From positions 1 through 7,525 of the forward strand of contig JACDHQ010000088.1 in the NCBI GenBank assembly GCA_013820975.1: 7,525 nt of DNA. The letters are read 5' to 3'. The stretch's first letter is position 1, and every line of letters starts with the position of its first letter. Origin of the DNA: Gemmatimonadaceae bacterium (GTDB taxonomy: Bacteria; Gemmatimonadota; Gemmatimonadetes; Gemmatimonadales; Gemmatimonadaceae). A program made the translations under genes and the position numbers. Below the pieces are notes generated by a model, which saw nothing but the letters and a program-made list of their open reading frames with translations, had not been told where the DNA came from and did not search any database. Shown piece after piece: positions 4,849 through 7,525 of the stretch.

Positions 4849-5880
4849 GTGAGCATTGCACCGATGAAGCAGGGGGGGGTGGTATCGCTGGTCCCCGGCA
4901 TCGTCCTCTGCCTGGCGATCGCCAGCGCGGCCTACGGAATCGAGATGGCGCAACGCGGCGCGCTGGGACGCGCGTGGCTGGATGCACTGCTGATCGCGAT
5001 CCTGCTTGGCACGGTGATCCGGACCTCCGCCGAGCTGCCGGCGACTATGGCGCCTGGCATCCGGTTTTCGGCGAAGCCGGTGCTCGAGGTGGCGATCGTG
5101 CTCCTGGGACTGACGCTCGATGTGCCGGCACTGCTCCAGGCTGGTCCAATCCTGCTGCTGGTGATCGTGGCAGCGGTGGTCGCAGCCTATGCCGGTGCGT
5201 ATGCCGTAGGCCGCGCCCTCGGCCTTTCCAGCCGACTCGCTGCGCTGGTTGCAATCGGCAATGCCATCTGCGGAAACTCCGCCATTGCCGCCGCGGCGCC
5301 CGTCGTCGAGGCCGATGCGGAGGATGTCGCCGCCGCGATCGCGTTCACTGCGGTACTCGGCGTTGTCGTCGTATTGCTCCTTCCCTTCGCTGGCGCGGCG
5401 ATGTCGCTCGGCGATTACGAGCACGGCGTCGTCGCCGGGCTCACCGTCTACGCCGTCCCGCAGGTGCTCGCGGCCACGCTGCCGGTGAGCATCCTCAGCG
5501 CGGAGGTCGGCACGCTGGTGAAGTTGACGCGCGTGCTGCTCCTCGGACCCGCGCTGGTCGCGATGGGACTGTGGGCGCGTCGCTCCCTTGGCGCCCGTGC
5601 GGACGGGGACGCGCCGAGGCGCCCGCCCGTCCTTCCATGGTTCATCGCCGGCTTCATCGCGATGGCGCTGCTGCGAGCGACCGGGGTCGTCCCCGAGGCG
5701 CTGGTCGATCCTGTTCGATCCGTGTCCCGCGTGTTGACGATCGTCGCGCTGGCCGCACTCGGGCTCGGCGTGGACTTCAGGGCCGCCGGCCGCTACGGGA
5801 CGCGCGTCGCCGGAGCGGCCGCCTGCGGCATCCTGATCCTGTTCGCGACCGCGACCCTCCTGGTGCTCACCGTCCTGTAG
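4849..5880 (+). CDS. YeiH/UPF0324 family putative sulfate (anion) exporter
   Basis: 343-aa integral membrane protein with about ten hydrophobic segments, typical of the YeiH family (Cons_hypoth698), which is annotated as putative sulfate exporters. Family landmarks are LEVAIVLLGLTLD (about 81-93), GNAICGNSAIAA (137-148), YAVPQV (about 203-208) and EVGTLVKLTRV (219-229). Near the C-terminus ALGLGVDFR matches the family's final motif. The start is GTG 4849, with GAGG at 4835-4838 as a weak ribosome site; ATG 4864 is an alternative with little effect on the first membrane segment. A run of eight G (4872-4879) falls in codons 8-11. It lies downstream of the flavodoxin-like gene and probably shares its transcript. 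The substrate is inferred from family annotation only; bacterial family members are poorly characterised. Confidence 0.9.
   Translation: MSIAPMKQGGVVSLVPGIVLCLAIASAAYGIEMAQRGALGRAWLDALLIAILLGTVIRTSAELPATMAPGIRFSAKPVLEVAIVLLGLTLDVPALLQAGPILLLVIVAAVVAAYAGAYAVGRALGLSSRLAALVAIGNAICGNSAIAAAAPVVEADAEDVAAAIAFTAVLGVVVVLLLPFAGAAMSLGDYEHGVVAGLTVYAVPQVLAATLPVSILSAEVGTLVKLTRVLLLGPALVAMGLWARRSLGARADGDAPRRPPVLPWFIAGFIAMALLRATGVVPEALVDPVRSVSRVLTIVALAALGLGVDFRAAGRYGTRVAGAAACGILILFATATLLVLTVL
4872..4879 (+). repeat. G8 homopolymer in the start of the exporter gene
   Basis: Eight consecutive G at codons 8-11 if translation starts at GTG 4849, or codons 3-6 if it starts at ATG 4864. Length change by one base would shift the frame just after initiation, the usual arrangement of slip-strand switches. 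It may also be a neutral tract. Confidence 0.8.
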
Positions 5881-6008
5881 GAGCGGGAACGAACGAGAAG
5901 TCCGGGCTGGAGCGGGGCTCGACGCGGAATTTCGGGGAATGCCGTTCCCTCGTGCTCGACTGTGCCGGTCATCCCCTGAGCTGCAAGCGATCAGGTCAGG
6001 CTGCGGCG
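5881..6008. terminator. Convergent intergenic gap with weak stem-loops
   Basis: 128 bp between the exporter stop and the CBS gene stop. GGGAA (5935-5939) can pair with TTCCC (5945-5949) across a 5-nt loop. CCTGA and TCAGG near 5975-5995 form a second imperfect stem. Neither has a T tract, so termination here is a guess from gene orientation. No coding sequence is supported. Confidence 0.3.
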
Positions 6009-6452
6009 TCAGCCGCCGACAGGGCCCGCTGGCGCCGAGATCTCCTCGATCGTCTGCTCGGCCTTGTGGTTGTCGCGCGCCTTGAGGACGATGTCGGCCT
6101 GCGACACGATCCCGACGAGGTCACCGCGCTCGTCCACGATCGGGATTCGGCGGACCTGCTCCGCGCCCATCGTCTCCATCACGTGATCGACCGTGTCATC
6201 CGGCTTCGCCGTCGTGATCTTGCCGCTGCTCATGATGTCGCTGACACGGGTGTCGCCGTTGCGGCCCTCGCCGACGACGCGCAGCGCGAGGTCGCGGTCG
6301 GTGACGACGCCGAGCAGGCGCTTGGAGCCTTCCTTCTCGACGACGGGGAGGATGCCGGTGTCCTCGCGCTTCATCAGGTTCGCCGCATCGGTGGCGGTCA
6401 TCGCCGGCGTCGCGCAGGCCGGATCGCGGGTCATGATTTCCTGGACGTTCAT
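6009..6452 (-). CDS. Two-CBS-domain protein (HRP1-like size and layout)
   Basis: 147 aa, almost wholly a pair of CBS domains (about 8-63 and 76-130), which together form a Bateman module binding adenosine nucleotides. Each domain carries its ribose/phosphate contact motif: GVVTDRDL (T51, D54) and GIVSQADI (S117, D120). The linker V-G-E-G-R-N-G-D-T resembles that of mycobacterial hypoxic response protein 1, a stand-alone two-CBS protein of similar length. A short polar tail ends GPVGG. There are no membrane segments and no enzymatic domain, so it probably senses cell energy state by binding a partner (inference). ATG 6452 follows GAGGAGA at 4 nt. It is divergent from glnA across about 100 bp that contains a sigma-54-like promoter pointing at this gene. 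Confidence 0.92.
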   Translation of the reverse strand: MNVQEIMTRDPACATPAMTATDAANLMKREDTGILPVVEKEGSKRLLGVVTDRDLALRVVGEGRNGDTRVSDIMSSGKITTAKPDDTVDHVMETMGAEQVRRIPIVDERGDLVGIVSQADIVLKARDNHKAEQTIEEISAPAGPVGG

Positions 6453-6456
6453 GGCT

Positions 6457-6463
6457 TCTCCTC
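6457..6463 (-). promoter_or_regulatory. Shine-Dalgarno (GAGGAGA) of CBS gene
   Basis: GAGGAGA on the minus strand ends 4 nt before the ATG at 6452. Confidence 0.8.
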
Positions 6464-6487
6464 GTGGGGGTAATCACCCGGGGAGAA

Positions 6488-6504
6488 GGCAGTTTGAGTG
6501 CCAG
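6488..6504 (-). promoter_or_regulatory. Candidate sigma-54 (-24/-12) promoter of CBS gene
   Basis: The minus strand reads CTGGCACTCAAACTGCC (6504-6488). The -24 element CTGGCAC is a full match. The GG and GC dinucleotides are exactly 10 bp apart, as sigma-54 requires; the -12 element CTGCC departs from TTGCW at two positions. Predicted +1 is near 6477, giving a leader of about 25 nt that includes the ribosome site. No enhancer-binding site was identified. Confidence 0.45.
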
Positions 6505-6520
6505 CGCAGGCGTCGCCGGC

Positions 6521-6535
6521 GCTGGCCAACCCAGC
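6521..6535. repeat. 5-bp inverted repeat upstream of glnA
   Basis: GCTGG-CCAAC-CCAGC lies about 20-30 bp before the glnA start, over its expected -35 region. It could be an operator, but arms of 5 bp are common by chance in GC-rich DNA. Confidence 0.25.
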
Positions 6536-6547
6536 CGCAGGGACTGC

Positions 6548-6553
6548 TATCTT
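6548..6553 (+). promoter_or_regulatory. Candidate -10 box (TATCTT) of glnA
   Basis: TATCTT abuts the ATG at 6554 and ends 6 nt before a second in-frame ATG at 6560. If used, +1 would fall at about 6560 and give a leaderless mRNA starting Met-Ser-Pro. No clear -35 is visible. Confidence 0.4.
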
Positions 6554-7525
6554 ATGGCCATGTCTCCTACCTCCCGGCCGGCGTACCCTCTCGTCCAGGA
6601 CCTGAAGGGTGCCACGCAGAAGGATGTCCTCGAGCTCGCCGCGAAGCTGAACGTCCGCTCGATGCGGCTGCAGTTCACCGACATCCTCGGCGTGAACAAG
6701 AACGTGGAGCTGCCGCGCTCGCAGTTCGAGAAGGCACTCGCCGGCGACATCATGTTCGACGGTTCCTCGATCGAGGGATTCGTGCGGGTGGAGGAGTCGG
6801 ACATGCTGCTCGCTCCCGACCTGGCCACCTTCCAGGTGTTCCCGTGGGGTCCGCAGGACAGCCGCATCGCGCGCGTCATCTGCGACATCAACCGCCCCGA
6901 CGGCACGCCATTCGAGGGTGACCCGCGCGGCGTCCTCAAGCGCCAGATCGCGCGGGCGGCAGAGCAGGGTTTTACCATGAACGCCGGCATGGAGGCGGAG
7001 TTCTTCCTCTTCAAGCCGGCCGCCGACGGTACGCCGACGACGATCACCCACGACGTCGGCAGCTATTTCGACCTCGCGCCCGCCGACCTGGGCGAGGATG
7101 CGCGCCGCGCGATGGTCGAGATCCTCGAGCAGATGGGGTTCGAGGTGGAGGCGTCGCACCATGAAGTGGCGCACGGACAGCACGAGATCGACTTCCGGTA
7201 TGCGGATGCGCTCACGACCGCCGACCACCTTGCGACGTTCCGCTTCGTCGTGAAGCATGTCGCGAAGCAGTTCGGTCTCGTGGCGTCGTTCATGCCGAAA
7301 CCGATCTACGGGCAGGCGGGCAGCGGCATGCACACGCACCAGTCGCTGTTCGCGGGCAAGCGCAACGCGTTCCACGATCCTGATGCGCAGTGGGAGCTTT
7401 CTCCGGTCGCGCTGCACTACATCGGCGGCCTGCTGCGTCACGCGCGGGGGATGTGCGCGATCACCAACCCGCTGGTGAACTCGTACAAGCGACTGGTGCC
7501 GGGGTACGAGGCGCCGATCAACGTC
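6554..7525 (+). CDS. glnA: Glutamine synthetase type I (alpha subtype), 3'-truncated by window
   Basis: Forms glutamine from glutamate, ammonia and ATP as a cytosolic dodecamer; the entry point of nitrogen assimilation. 324 residues are visible of roughly 440-450 expected; the frame is open at the right edge. Landmarks numbered from ATG 6554: LQFTDILGVNKNVE (39-52), MFDGSSIEGFVRVEESD (67-83), MEAEFFLF (metal-binding Glu), HHEVAHGQHEIDFRYADA, the ATP signature KPIYGQAGSGMHTHQS, and NSYKRLVPGYEAP. Sequence is closest to the Bacillus-type GSI-alpha form. Arg78 aligns with B. subtilis Arg62, the residue tied to glutamine feedback inhibition. This subtype normally lacks the adenylylation site, but that region is outside the window. 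The start is either 6554 (AGGGA 10 nt upstream) or 6560 (leaderless). Divergent from the CBS gene. Confidence 0.97.
   Translation, partial: MAMSPTSRPAYPLVQDLKGATQKDVLELAAKLNVRSMRLQFTDILGVNKNVELPRSQFEKALAGDIMFDGSSIEGFVRVEESDMLLAPDLATFQVFPWGPQDSRIARVICDINRPDGTPFEGDPRGVLKRQIARAAEQGFTMNAGMEAEFFLFKPAADGTPTTITHDVGSYFDLAPADLGEDARRAMVEILEQMGFEVEASHHEVAHGQHEIDFRYADALTTADHLATFRFVVKHVAKQFGLVASFMPKPIYGQAGSGMHTHQSLFAGKRNAFHDPDAQWELSPVALHYIGGLLRHARGMCAITNPLVNSYKRLVPGYEAPINV

Noticed and set aside
4609..5424. 271-aa minus-strand ORF rich in Gln, Asp and Arg
   Set aside because: Antisense of the flavodoxin-like and exporter genes; no recognisable motif.
4803..6473. 556-aa plus-strand ORF across the exporter and CBS genes
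   Set aside because: Arg-rich shadow frame; two well-recognised genes in other frames occupy the same DNA.
6524..6538. Sigma-54 promoter for glnA on the plus strand
   Set aside because: GG and GC here are 11 bp apart, not 10, and the -24 sequence is poor.
6449..7441. 330-aa minus-strand ORF opposite glnA
   Set aside because: Antisense of a clear glutamine synthetase; its composition has no domain character.

Overview
The window is GC-rich bacterial chromosomal DNA with tightly packed genes and strong G/C preference at third codon positions. The gene set is a type I-alpha glutamine synthetase, a YeiH-family exporter, a MerR-type regulator, a soluble histidine kinase and a histone-H1-like Lys/Ala/Pro protein. 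Two starts sit just after a TA-rich -10-like box, which would give leaderless transcripts. Together this suggests a GC-rich environmental bacterium. Gemmatimonadota is my best guess, but the sequence alone does not prove it. I see no mobile element, CRISPR array, tRNA or rRNA.

Layout. 1-1038 (+): 3' portion of a phospholipase D/cardiolipin synthase-like gene, cut by the window edge. It converges at close range on a minus-strand block read right to left: 3871-2918 (acidic/AT-hook/lysine-rich H1-like protein), 2845-1685 (GAF-type soluble histidine kinase) and 1602-1060 (MerR-type regulator). A perfect 15-bp hairpin separates the first two. 3872-4287 is a divergent intergenic region with several dyads and one doubtful short ORF. 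4288-4806 and 4849-5880 (+) are a probable two-gene unit: a degenerate flavodoxin/WrbA-like protein ending in four histidines, and a YeiH/UPF0324 membrane exporter. 6452-6009 (-) is a two-CBS-domain protein, divergent from glnA, which begins at 6554 (+) and runs off the right edge.

How the genes may work together. I see no single dedicated pathway; it looks like a housekeeping/regulatory neighbourhood. The strongest functional link is at 6453-6553. There the CBS gene has a sigma-54-like (-24/-12) element, 36 bp from its start codon, in a promoter region shared with glutamine synthetase. That would suit nitrogen or energy sensing. The NtrB-like kinase has no response regulator beside it. The most unusual gene is the H1-like protein, which joins an acidic domain, a single AT-hook and a long pentapeptide-repeat basic tail in one chain.
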